A DNA stretch of 6,533 bases from Acetobacteraceae bacterium (lineage in GTDB: Bacteria; Pseudomonadota; Alphaproteobacteria; Acetobacterales; Acetobacteraceae), in the NCBI GenBank assembly GCA_027323595.1, contig DAHWBL010000137.1, positions 1-6,533 on the forward strand. Direction: 5' to 3'. A program made the position numbers and the translations under genes. The notes under the pieces were generated by a model. The model saw nothing but the letters and a program-made list of their open reading frames with translations. It was not told the origin of the DNA and did no database searches. Positions 1-6,080 of this stretch are shown one piece after another; positions within the stretch are counted from its first letter, which is position 1, and each line of letters starts with the position of its first letter.

Positions 1-1
1 G

Positions 2-457
2 TTCGCGCAGTTCTGGGCGCTGCAGGGCGACGTTGGTGAGACCGGGGCAGCACGTGCGGCCTTGGCCGCCGCGACGGTGGGGGGTGCGCGCGCGCTTGGC
101 CTTGAGGGCAAGGTCGGGCTGTTGAAGCCGGGCTATCGCGCCGACCTGTCGCTGATCGATCTGTCCGATCCGAGCTGGCGTCCTTTCAATGATGCGTTGC
201 TGCAACTGGTCTATGGCGAAGCCGGCCGAGGGTTGCGGCACGTGATCGTCGATGGTCGCGTGGTGGTGCGCGACCGGGTGCTGCTGACGGCGGATGAAAC
301 TGGACTTGCCGAACAGGCGGAGGCCGCGCGTGCGGCGTTTGACCCGCATGTCCGCGCGTTGGCGCAAACCAATGCGCGCCTCACGCCCGCCCTGCTCGAC
401 ATATTTCGCCGCGCCGGCGCGTATCCGCTGCCGTTTGACCGGCTGCGTCTGCGCTGA
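2..457 (+). CDS. Amidohydrolase family protein, C-terminal part (5' end outside window)
   Basis: This is the last 151 residues of an open frame that enters from the left edge and ends at the TGA at 455-457. The segment ATVGGARALGLEGKVG followed by LKPGYRADLSLID (about residues 24-53 of the visible part) is the typical C-terminal signature of metal-dependent amidohydrolases of the cytosine/guanine deaminase, MtaD and AtzA/TrzN group. There the chain returns to the small beta-sandwich domain. A following VIVDGRVVVRDR stretch (about residues 81-92) also fits this family. The metal-binding His-x-His and Asp residues lie upstream of the window, so activity and substrate cannot be judged. Such enzymes hydrolyse or deaminate ring nitrogens or amide bonds in the cytoplasm. 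The gene converges on the UbiD-family gene with 16 bases between the stop codons. Family call fairly sure, exact reaction unknown. Confidence 0.85.
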   Translation, partial: FAQFWALQGDVGETGAARAALAAATVGGARALGLEGKVGLLKPGYRADLSLIDLSDPSWRPFNDALLQLVYGEAGRGLRHVIVDGRVVVRDRVLLTADETGLAEQAEAARAAFDPHVRALAQTNARLTPALLDIFRRAGAYPLPFDRLRLR

Positions 458-462
458 GTTCA

Positions 463-484
463 GGCCGCGGCGATCATCGCGGCC
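463..484. terminator. GC-rich inverted repeat at the convergent gene junction, possible bidirectional terminator
   Basis: GGCCGCG (463-469) pairs perfectly with CGCGGCC (478-484) across an 8-base loop. The repeat lies between the amidohydrolase stop (457) and the tail of the UbiD gene, and its loop and right arm contain the last codons and stop (474-476) of that gene. No U-rich tract follows on either strand, so it is not a canonical intrinsic terminator. It could still act as a 3'-end stabilising hairpin or a weak two-way terminator, or be a chance result of high GC. Confidence 0.25.
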
Positions 485-1904
485 GGATCGCGTGCATCCA
501 CCTGTCTTCGATCGCGCGCGCCTGTGCCAGCGTCAGCGCCGAAACCCGTGGATAGCGATCGAGCTCGGCGAAGGGCTTGCATGCATCGATCAGCATCTTG
601 GAGTTCGATGTCTGTCCACGCGCGCGATCTTCCGGCAAAAGACGCGGATCGAGCGCGGAACTCCAGCCATTGCGCACGATGTCCACCTGCTCGCTCGGTT
701 CGCAGCGCGTGGTGATTGCCCACATCACATCAGCGAGGTTTGACGGATCGACATCCTCGTCCACCACGACGACGAGCCGGCCCATATAGGTTTGCGCGCC
801 CGCGATCATCGCGGCGCGGCGCGCATGGCCGGCGTAGCGCTGGCGGATCGCCACCACCGTCATCAACTGCGCCACATGCTGCCAGGCGCCGATCACGTCG
901 GACACGCCGCAGCGCTCCAGCTCGCTCCAGATCGAGGCGGCGCGCAACGGCAACCCGAAATGAAACCGCGGCGGTTTCATCGGCGGAGAGCCGAGCAGGA
1001 TGGGATCGTCGCGCCAATGGATGGCGTCCACCACCATCACCGGGCCGGGTCGTGCCTCGGCGGCGTAATAGCCGGTGAATTCGCCAAACGGACCTTCCGG
1101 CAGGCTCTCCTGTTCGATCGGCAGCAGCCGCCCTTCGAGAACGAACTCGGTGCTGGCGGCGAGATCGAGCCCGGTGAGCGGGCCGGAGACCACCGGCAAC
1201 GGGCGGTCCAGAATCGCGCCGGCGAAGTCATATTCCGAGACGCCCTCGGGCAAATATTCAAACCCGGCGACGAACAGGGCAGGGGCCGGACCGCACAGTA
1301 CCGCCACCGGTGCGGCCTCGCCCTTGGCCCAGTATTTTTGCGCGATGCCCGCCCCGTGGCGGCCGGCATGGTCGAACTGCACGGTCATACGATTGCGGCC
1401 ATGCACCTGCACGCGATAGATCGCCGCGTTCTGCCAGCCGGTGTCGGGATCGCGCATCACGACGATGCTGCCGGAGCCGATATAGGGGCCACCATCGCCA
1501 GGGTGCCAGACAGGGGCAGGGAAAATGCCAAGATCGACCGCGTTGCCCTGGGCGCTGTTGGCTAAAAACGGCGCGCTGCCGACCCGTTCGGGTGGGTGCA
1601 TTCGCAGGGTGCCGCGCCGTTGCTTCCAGGCCGCGAGTGCATCAAGCGGGCGAAGCGCGGGATCGATCCCGAGCGCCACCGCGGCGCGCTGGGCGCTGAC
1701 CGTGGTGTTGGTCAGAATTCGGAAGCCTTTTTGATGGCCCTTGATGTTATCGAACAGCAGTGCCGGACATTCAGGCAGTCCGGCCGCCACCTCGGTGATG
1801 CCGCCGATCTCGATCGCGGGGTCGGCCCCGTCGATCCGGCGCAGTGCGCCGAGCCGTTCCACGGCGTCGATGAAATGCCGCAGGTCGCTCGCTTCGTGGT
1901 CCAT
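474..1904 (-). CDS. UbiD family prenylated-FMN-dependent decarboxylase
   Basis: This 476-residue protein has the usual length for UbiD/Fdc-type enzymes, which reversibly decarboxylate aromatic, heteroaromatic or alpha,beta-unsaturated acids in the cytoplasm using prenylated FMN made by UbiX. The catalytic set is visible. Arg164 sits in AIYRVQVHG, and Glu270 and Glu275 sit in LPEGPFGEFTGYY. These match Arg173, Glu277 and Glu282 of Aspergillus niger Fdc1 by motif and spacing. Probable metal/cofactor-phosphate ligands are Asn159 (WQNAAIYR), His183 (GRHGAG) and Glu224 (GVSEYDFAGA). No damage is seen. The ATG at 1902-1904 gives a standard N-terminus (DLRHFIDAVERLGALRRI); only a weak GGGA-type ribosome site precedes it. 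It is transcribed divergently from an ABC importer and converges on an amidohydrolase, which suggests catabolism of an imported acid rather than ubiquinone synthesis. The family is certain. The substrate is unknown, so no gene symbol is assigned. Confidence 0.95.
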   Translation of the reverse strand: MDHEASDLRHFIDAVERLGALRRIDGADPAIEIGGITEVAAGLPECPALLFDNIKGHQKGFRILTNTTVSAQRAAVALGIDPALRPLDALAAWKQRRGTLRMHPPERVGSAPFLANSAQGNAVDLGIFPAPVWHPGDGGPYIGSGSIVVMRDPDTGWQNAAIYRVQVHGRNRMTVQFDHAGRHGAGIAQKYWAKGEAAPVAVLCGPAPALFVAGFEYLPEGVSEYDFAGAILDRPLPVVSGPLTGLDLAASTEFVLEGRLLPIEQESLPEGPFGEFTGYYAAEARPGPVMVVDAIHWRDDPILLGSPPMKPPRFHFGLPLRAASIWSELERCGVSDVIGAWQHVAQLMTVVAIRQRYAGHARRAAMIAGAQTYMGRLVVVVDEDVDPSNLADVMWAITTRCEPSEQVDIVRNGWSSALDPRLLPEDRARGQTSNSKMLIDACKPFAELDRYPRVSALTLAQARAIEDRWMHAIRPR

Positions 1905-1935
1905 CGGTTTTCTGTCCCAAACTGGCGTGGCTCAA

Positions 1936-1964
1936 TTGACGGAACACATGGTGCTACCTACGCT
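1936..1964 (+). promoter_or_regulatory. Candidate sigma-70 promoter for the ABC transporter operon
   Basis: Within the 86-base divergent gap (1905-1990), TTGACG at 1936-1941 matches a -35 element in five of six bases. Seventeen bases later TACGCT (1959-1964) is a weak -10 element. Transcription would start near 1971, giving a leader of about 20 bases before the TTG start at 1991. The CAATTG palindrome at 1934-1939 overlaps the -35 and could be part of an operator. I see no convincing promoter for the oppositely oriented UbiD gene, whose promoter must also lie in or near this gap. Confidence 0.4.
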
Positions 1965-1990
1965 GCACGGCGGCAAGAACGCGGGGTCAT

Positions 1991-2797
1991 TTGGACGTCA
2001 TCGTTGAGAACGTCACGCAGATATGGACCGACCGGCGCCGCGGTGAAGTGCAGGCGTTGTCGCATGTGAGCCATCGCTTCAGCTCTGGCCGGTTCAGTTG
2101 CATTCTGGGGCCGAGCGGGTGCGGCAAGAGCACGCTCGCGCAGATCGTGGGCGGGATGGAGCGACCCACCGAGGGCAAAATCGATATCCGCTCGGCGGAC
2201 GGTGCGCAGGTGGCGCCGGGCGCGGCGTCGGTGATGGTCTGGCAGAACCAGAATCTCTTTCCCTGGCGCAGCGTTTTGGACAACATCGCCTTCGGGCTCG
2301 AAGTCGCAGGTGTCGGTCGTGCGGAGCGGCATGAACGCGCGCGGGCGTGGACCGGCGCGGTCGGTCTGCGCGGTTTTGAGCGACATCTGCCGCGACATCT
2401 CTCGGGCGGCATGCGCCAGCGCGTCGCACTTGCCCGCGCGCTGATCCTGGATCGACCGATTCTTCTGATGGACGAGCCGTTTGGCGCGCTCGATGCGCAG
2501 ACCAAGTTCGTCATGCAGGAAGAGCTTTTGCGGATTTTCGAGGCGCATCGCCGCACCGTGATCTTTGTCACCCACTCGATCGAGGAGGCGGTGCTGCTCG
2601 GTGACGAGGTGGTGGTGATGACCGCGCGGCCTGGCCGGATCAAGGAGGTGATCGAGGTTGACCTGCCCCGTCCGCGCCGGCTGGAGATGATGGGCAGTCC
2701 GCAATTCGCCGCGCTCACCGGCCGCGTGCTTGGTCTGATCCGCGAGGAGGTCACCCGCGCGCTCGCCGAGCAGGACCGCCCCGATGGTGCCGCATGA
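1991..2797 (+). CDS. ABC transporter ATP-binding protein (SsuB/TauB/NrtD-like)
   Basis: This 268-residue cytoplasmic ATPase powers an importer for a small organic anion. All ABC motifs are intact: Walker A GPSGCGKST (40-48), Q-loop glutamine 85 in VWQNQNLFPW, signature LSGGM (137-141), Walker B ILLMDE (157-162), D-loop ALDA (166-169) and the switch His195 in FVTHS. The Q-loop ending in FPW and the VVVMTARPGRI tail (207-217) are typical of the nitrate/sulfonate/taurine subfamily. The start is taken as the TTG at 1991: the only upstream in-frame stretch is short, has no ATG or GTG and is closed by a TGA at 1937-1939. A GCGGGG run (1981-1986) is the only ribosome-site-like sequence. The stop overlaps the permease start (ATGA), so the two proteins are probably translationally coupled. 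Substrate unknown. Confidence 0.95.
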   Translation: MDVIVENVTQIWTDRRRGEVQALSHVSHRFSSGRFSCILGPSGCGKSTLAQIVGGMERPTEGKIDIRSADGAQVAPGAASVMVWQNQNLFPWRSVLDNIAFGLEVAGVGRAERHERARAWTGAVGLRGFERHLPRHLSGGMRQRVALARALILDRPILLMDEPFGALDAQTKFVMQEELLRIFEAHRRTVIFVTHSIEEAVLLGDEVVVMTARPGRIKEVIEVDLPRPRRLEMMGSPQFAALTGRVLGLIREEVTRALAEQDRPDGAA

Positions 2798-3558
2798 GGC
2801 GTGCGCTGGAAATTTTGCTGCCCATGTCGAGTGTCGTGCTGTTCGTGCTGGCCTGGCAATTCTACGTCGATTGGAACGACATCGCGCCGATCTATCTGCC
2901 CGCGCCCAGCGCGATCGTGCTGGCGTTGTGGGAGATGATCGCCGATGGCAGCCTGTTCGTGCATCTGGGCGCGACGGTGCTGCGCATCTTTGTCGGTTTT
3001 TTTCTCGCCGCCTTCTTCGGAATTCTGCTCGGGCTGCTGATGGGAATGTCGCGGCTGGTGGCGCGCATCGCCGACCCCTGGGTCGCCGCGCTGTATCCAT
3101 TGCCGAAAATCTCGCTGATCCCGTTGTTGATCATCTGGATGGGCACAGGCGAGAGCTACAAGATTTTGATCAGCGCGATCAGCGCGTTTTTCCCGATCGT
3201 GATGAGCACCCACGCCGGCGTGCGCCAGATCGAGCCGGGTCTGTTGAAGGCCGCGCGGGACCTTGGCGCGAGCGCGCGCCAGGTGCAGATGAAGGTGGTG
3301 ATCCCCGGCGCGATCCCGTCGATTTTCTCGGGGCTGCAACTGGGCATGGGTGTCACCATCATCCTCATCGTCGCGGCCGAGATGATCGGCGGCTCAAGCC
3401 GCACCGGCATGGGCTATCTGCTGGTGCATGCCGGCCAGGTGTTGGAAACCGAGAAGGTGTTCGCCGCCCTCGTGGTGCTGGCAATCATGGGCGCGGTGAT
3501 CATCAAGACACAGCAATGGCTGGACCGGGTGCTGGCGCCCTGGGCCGATCTGTCGTGA
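2794..3558 (+). CDS. ABC transporter permease (SsuC/TauC-like, BPD_transp_1 family)
   Basis: This 254-residue inner-membrane protein has about six hydrophobic segments (roughly residues 8-24, 62-85, 105-117, 123-138, 180-197 and 222-238), as is normal for the family. The cytoplasmic EAA loop that docks onto the ATPase is present as KAARDLGAS (152-160) followed by VVIPGAIPSI (168-177). The first position of the EAA triplet is changed, as in many homologues. The motif YLPAPSAIV (34-42), seen in nitrate/sulfonate/taurine permeases, precedes the core domain. Its ATG shares four bases with the ATPase stop and no separate ribosome site is obvious, so translation is likely coupled. The protein would form a homodimeric channel serving the binding protein encoded just downstream. 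Confidence 0.95.
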   Translation: MRRALEILLPMSSVVLFVLAWQFYVDWNDIAPIYLPAPSAIVLALWEMIADGSLFVHLGATVLRIFVGFFLAAFFGILLGLLMGMSRLVARIADPWVAALYPLPKISLIPLLIIWMGTGESYKILISAISAFFPIVMSTHAGVRQIEPGLLKAARDLGASARQVQMKVVIPGAIPSIFSGLQLGMGVTIILIVAAEMIGGSSRTGMGYLLVHAGQVLETEKVFAALVVLAIMGAVIIKTQQWLDRVLAPWADLS

Positions 3559-3577
3559 AAATTCCTGGTGTAATCAT

Positions 3578-3581
3578 GGAG
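3578..3581 (+). promoter_or_regulatory. Ribosome binding site that decides the start of the substrate-binding protein
   Basis: GGAG lies six bases before the ATG at 3588. The earlier in-frame ATG at 3576 would overlap it, and the in-frame GTG at 3555 has no comparable site. The position therefore favours 3588, which also yields a standard signal peptide. Confidence 0.55.
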
Positions 3582-3587
3582 CGTGCA

Positions 3588-4610
3588 ATGCGCCTGCTGC
3601 TGATTGTCTGTCTGGCCTGGCTGCCGCTATGTGCCCGCGCGGCTGATCTGGTGCGCGTCGGCGATGGGCCGTTTATTTCCGGCGGGGCGTTTTACGTCGC
3701 GCGCGACAAGGGATATTTCGCCCGCCAGGGCATCGAGATACAGACGCGGCAATTCGACGACGCGGCGATGAGCGTGCCTTCCATGCTGGCCGGCGAACTC
3801 GATATCAGCGCGATGACCGCCTCGGCCGGATTGTTCAACGCGATCGCCAAGGGAGCGCCGCTGGTGATGATCCTTGATCGCGGCAACAACCGCGAGGGTC
3901 GCGCCTATACGGTGGTCAACGTGTCGAACGCGCTGTACGAAAAAGGCGTGCACGGGCTTGCTGATTTCGCCAAATTGAAAGGGCTGCGGGTGGGGGTGGG
4001 CGCGCTGGGCAGCATCAACCAGTTCAATGTGGCGCGCGCGCTGATCGCGGTCGGGCTCGATCCGGCGAACGATGTGCAGTGGGTGGCCAATGTCGCGCAG
4101 CCCGACCTGATGAAAATGCTCGGACAGAACCAGGTGGATGTCACCGATCTTGCCTATCAGTTCGGCAAGTTCGCGCAGGACAGCAAATTCGGCCCGATGA
4201 TCGCCACCGGCGACCAGATCGTGCCGGACGCCGAACTGGTGACGTTTGGCACCTCGCGCGCCTATCTCGCCGGCCATCGTGATCTGCTGGTGCGCTGGGC
4301 GGTGGCGTATCTGCAAGGCGCGCGTGAATTCAATGCCGCCGCGCTCGATCCGGACGCTCATGGCGATGTGGTCGAAATCCTGGCGAAGAACACCGCGTTG
4401 AACAAGCCGGCCCTGGTGCGGGCCATCGCGCCGCACTGGTCGTATGTCAACGAGGATGGAATGCCGAACGCCGATTCGGTGATGGCGATGCAGGATCTGT
4501 GGGCGGGCGATGCGTTCAGGATGGTGGCGAAGAAGGTGCCGCGCGCGCAGATGTTCGATTTCTCGATCGCCGAGGAAGCGGCGCGGAAATTGGCGGCGGC
4601 CGGGCAATAA
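3588..4610 (+). CDS. ABC transporter substrate-binding protein (NMT1/SsuA-like, periplasmic)
   Basis: With the start at 3588 this is a 340-residue secreted protein. A signal peptide covers residues 1-18: basic start MR, hydrophobic core LLLIVCLAWLPL, and ARA|AD cleavage. The Cys at 15 lacks a lipobox, so it is probably soluble and periplasmic. The mature part has the layout of NMT1/SsuA binding proteins: an early strand with GGAFYVARDKGYFARQGIE (32-50), the LAGELDISAMT stretch (67-77), and KGLRVGVGALGSINQFNVA (131-149) opening the second lobe, where ligand contacts are expected. Upstream in-frame starts exist at 3555 (GTG, overlapping the permease stop) and 3576 (ATG). They would add 11 or 4 residues before the signal peptide and are less likely. 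It completes the importer with the two preceding genes. Family assignment is firm; the ligand cannot be named, though a carboxylated or heterocyclic substrate of the neighbouring enzymes is a reasonable inference. Confidence 0.93.
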   Translation: MRLLLIVCLAWLPLCARAADLVRVGDGPFISGGAFYVARDKGYFARQGIEIQTRQFDDAAMSVPSMLAGELDISAMTASAGLFNAIAKGAPLVMILDRGNNREGRAYTVVNVSNALYEKGVHGLADFAKLKGLRVGVGALGSINQFNVARALIAVGLDPANDVQWVANVAQPDLMKMLGQNQVDVTDLAYQFGKFAQDSKFGPMIATGDQIVPDAELVTFGTSRAYLAGHRDLLVRWAVAYLQGAREFNAAALDPDAHGDVVEILAKNTALNKPALVRAIAPHWSYVNEDGMPNADSVMAMQDLWAGDAFRMVAKKVPRAQMFDFSIAEEAARKLAAAGQ

Positions 4611-4663
4611 TCGGCGGCGATCGCCCCTGCAGGCGAAATTAACCCGGCTATTCATTATTTATT
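4599..4663 (+). terminator. Possible terminator region after the ABC operon
   Basis: GCCGGG (4599-4604, in the last codons) can pair with CCCGGC (4643-4648). Inside lies a small hairpin, TCGCC (4621-4625) with GGCGA (4632-4636) and a 6-base loop. Part of its left arm also belongs to the perfect palindrome GGCGATCGCC (4616-4625), so folds compete. A T-rich tract follows (4649-4663, 10 of 15 bases T). The arrangement is loose and the outer stem is short, so this is only a candidate end of transcription before the next gene. Confidence 0.25.
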
Positions 4664-4708
4664 GACGGATTTCCAGCCAGATGTGCGTGTCTGGCAGGGG
4701 AATTCGCG
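4611..4708 (+). promoter_or_regulatory. Intergenic region upstream of the ATP-grasp gene, with candidate -35 element and ribosome site
   Basis: This 98-base gap contains the only clearly AT-rich stretch of the window (about 4637-4672). TTGACG at 4662-4667 is a good -35 element and lies in the 9-mer ATTGACGGA, which also occurs at the promoter of the ABC operon (1935-1943). No good -10 sequence follows at normal spacing. CATTAT (4653-4658) could instead serve as a -10 for another site. AGGGGA at 4696-4701, seven bases before the ATG at 4709, is a good ribosome binding site and supports that start. A separate transcription unit probably begins here. Confidence 0.4.
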
Positions 4709-6040
4709 ATGCAAAATGCAGCGCTGGGAGTGGTCCCAAAGGCGTTTGGCGCCGCGGTCGGCGACGCCATCGTCGCGCCACCAGCAGACGTGGACGCGAT
4801 CCCCGAACTGGTCGCGGACCTGCCGGCTCCGTTGGTCAACGGCACCGCGTTGCAGGCCCATCTGGTGCATGACGGCCGCGGGCTCGACGATCTGTTGCGC
4901 TTCAACGAACGCGCGCGCACCTCCGCCGAGGACGACGCGGCATTTTGCTATGACACCTCGATCGCGCTGTATTTGCGCTTTCGTGCGCGCCAGGCGGCGG
5001 CGATGCAGCGCGAGGCGTTGGCGGTCTGCCAACTGTTTCGGATGGCCAGCGGCTTTGGCCAGCAAACCGGGCGGGCCTTGCGGCTTCTGGCGGTGATGGC
5101 GCCGGGCGATTTCATGGTCAACACGCCGCTCGATTTCATCACCCAGCATCTGAACGTGCGGCTTGATCTGATGTTCGTGGTGCCCGGGCAGCCGCTGCCG
5201 GCGGTGATCGCGGACCATGACGCGGAGTTTTTCGCGGCGGGTGAGGCCGATCCGGCGATGTGGCGGCGGCTGGAGGCGCTCTATCACTCCTGGCCGCGGC
5301 CGAGGCTGAACCGGCCGGGGCGGATCGCGCAATTGTCGCGTGACGCGGTCGCGCGTGGGTTGGCCGACGTGCCGCGGATCTGCAGCCCGCCGGTGATGCG
5401 GCTGACCCGTGCGCAGGCGCTGCGCCACGCCGCCGGCGCGCCGGGCATCCTGGATGCCGGCGCACCGATGATCATTCGCCCGCTGGAGTCGCACGCCGGG
5501 CGCGATCTTGCGCGCATCGATCATCCCGGCGATCTCGCCCGGTATCTGGATGGTGTGGGTGGCGACGCGTTCTTTGTCACCAGATTTGTCGATTATTCCG
5601 GTGCGGACGGAATGTTTCGAAAATACCGCATCGCCTTCATCGATGGCGCCCCGTTCCTGTGCCACATGGCGGTGTCGCCGCACTGGATGGTGCACTACCT
5701 CAATGCCGGCATGAACGAGCACGCATCGCGCCGCGCCGAGGAGGCGCAGGCGATGGCGTCGTTCGATGCCGGCTTCGCGCTGCGTCATCAGGTCGCCTTC
5801 GCGGCGCTCAATGACTGGATGGATCTCGATTATTTCCAGATCGACTGCGCCGAGACCGAGGATGGGCGGCTGCTGGTGTTCGAGGTGGATGTCGCCGCGA
5901 TCGTGCATCTGATGGAGGCGCCGGAGCTGTTCGCCTACAAGGCGCCGACGATGCGGCGCATGTTTGCCGCCTTCGATGCCATGCTGCGTCGCCGTGCCGC
6001 CGCGCGGCCGATGCGGCTGGTGCATGGGCACGCGCAATGA
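4709..6040 (+). CDS. RimK-like ATP-grasp domain protein of unknown function
   Basis: This 443-residue cytoplasmic protein was recognised from its C-terminal half. Residues about 151-235 (RLDLMFVVPGQPLP; LNRPGRIAQLSRD) look like the Rossmann-like domain before an ATP-grasp fold. MIIRPLESHAGRDL (254-267) fits the nucleotide-binding strand and glycine loop. FVTRFVDY (289-296) with FRKYRIAFIDG (303-313) fits the central sheet. DYFQIDC (374-380) and FEVDV (391-395) fit the metal-binding strands, with Asp379, Glu392 and Asp394 as likely ligands. ATP-grasp enzymes usually join a carboxylate to an amine through an acyl phosphate. Residues about 50-130 appear helical; I recall proteobacterial relatives with tetratricopeptide repeats there, but no clear repeats are visible here. 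The usual Glu-x-Asn of the metal site reads Glu-Val-Asp. A good ribosome site precedes the ATG. The stop overlaps the next start, so this protein probably works with that PLP-enzyme-like product. ATP-grasp fold likely; substrate unknown. Confidence 0.75.
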   Translation: MQNAALGVVPKAFGAAVGDAIVAPPADVDAIPELVADLPAPLVNGTALQAHLVHDGRGLDDLLRFNERARTSAEDDAAFCYDTSIALYLRFRARQAAAMQREALAVCQLFRMASGFGQQTGRALRLLAVMAPGDFMVNTPLDFITQHLNVRLDLMFVVPGQPLPAVIADHDAEFFAAGEADPAMWRRLEALYHSWPRPRLNRPGRIAQLSRDAVARGLADVPRICSPPVMRLTRAQALRHAAGAPGILDAGAPMIIRPLESHAGRDLARIDHPGDLARYLDGVGGDAFFVTRFVDYSGADGMFRKYRIAFIDGAPFLCHMAVSPHWMVHYLNAGMNEHASRRAEEAQAMASFDAGFALRHQVAFAALNDWMDLDYFQIDCAETEDGRLLVFEVDVAAIVHLMEAPELFAYKAPTMRRMFAAFDAMLRRRAAARPMRLVHGHAQ

Positions 6041-6080
6041 GCGGCGCGATGCACGGCGCAATGCACGGGGCGATGCAGGT
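6033..6080 (+). repeat. Degenerate 12-base tandem repeat with four in-frame ATG codons
   Basis: Four 12-base units run from 6033 to 6080: CGCAATGAGCGG, CGCGATGCACGG, CGCAATGCACGG and GGCGATGCAGGT. Each carries an ATG in the frame of the downstream gene (6037, 6049, 6061, 6073), so the protein would begin with repeated Gly-Ala-Met-(His/Gln) units. The first unit also contains the stop codon of the upstream ATP-grasp gene. The repeat makes the true start of the downstream gene uncertain. Confidence 0.7.

Noticed and set aside
792..1565. Open frame of 257 codons on the + strand inside the UbiD gene
   Set aside because: Antisense to a UbiD gene with all catalytic residues. The product has no recognisable motif and is rich in Arg, Gly and His.
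1948..2007. In-frame ATG at 1948 as an alternative start for the ABC ATPase
   Set aside because: It is in a different frame and reaches a stop at 2005-2007, so it cannot start the ATPase; the TTG at 1991 is the only suitable codon.
1958..3339. Two overlapping long - strand open frames opposite the ABC ATPase and permease
   Set aside because: They lie antisense to genes with complete family motifs, are Arg/Ser/Ala-rich and low in complexity, and have no supporting start signals.
2784..3587. Extension of the substrate-binding protein frame upstream through the permease gene
   Set aside because: The frame stays open upstream by GC bias only. The residues are Arg-rich and unlike a binding protein, while the permease frame in the same bases is well conserved in pattern.
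3627..4655. Long - strand open frame (342 codons) opposite the substrate-binding protein
   Set aside because: Antisense shadow with His/Arg-rich composition and no domain; the + strand gene is well supported.
6037..6080. Met/His/Gly-rich repeat start as a ribosomally made precursor peptide for the ATP-grasp protein
   Set aside because: The frame continues without a break into a sequence resembling a PLP enzyme for at least 165 codons, so it is not a free short peptide.
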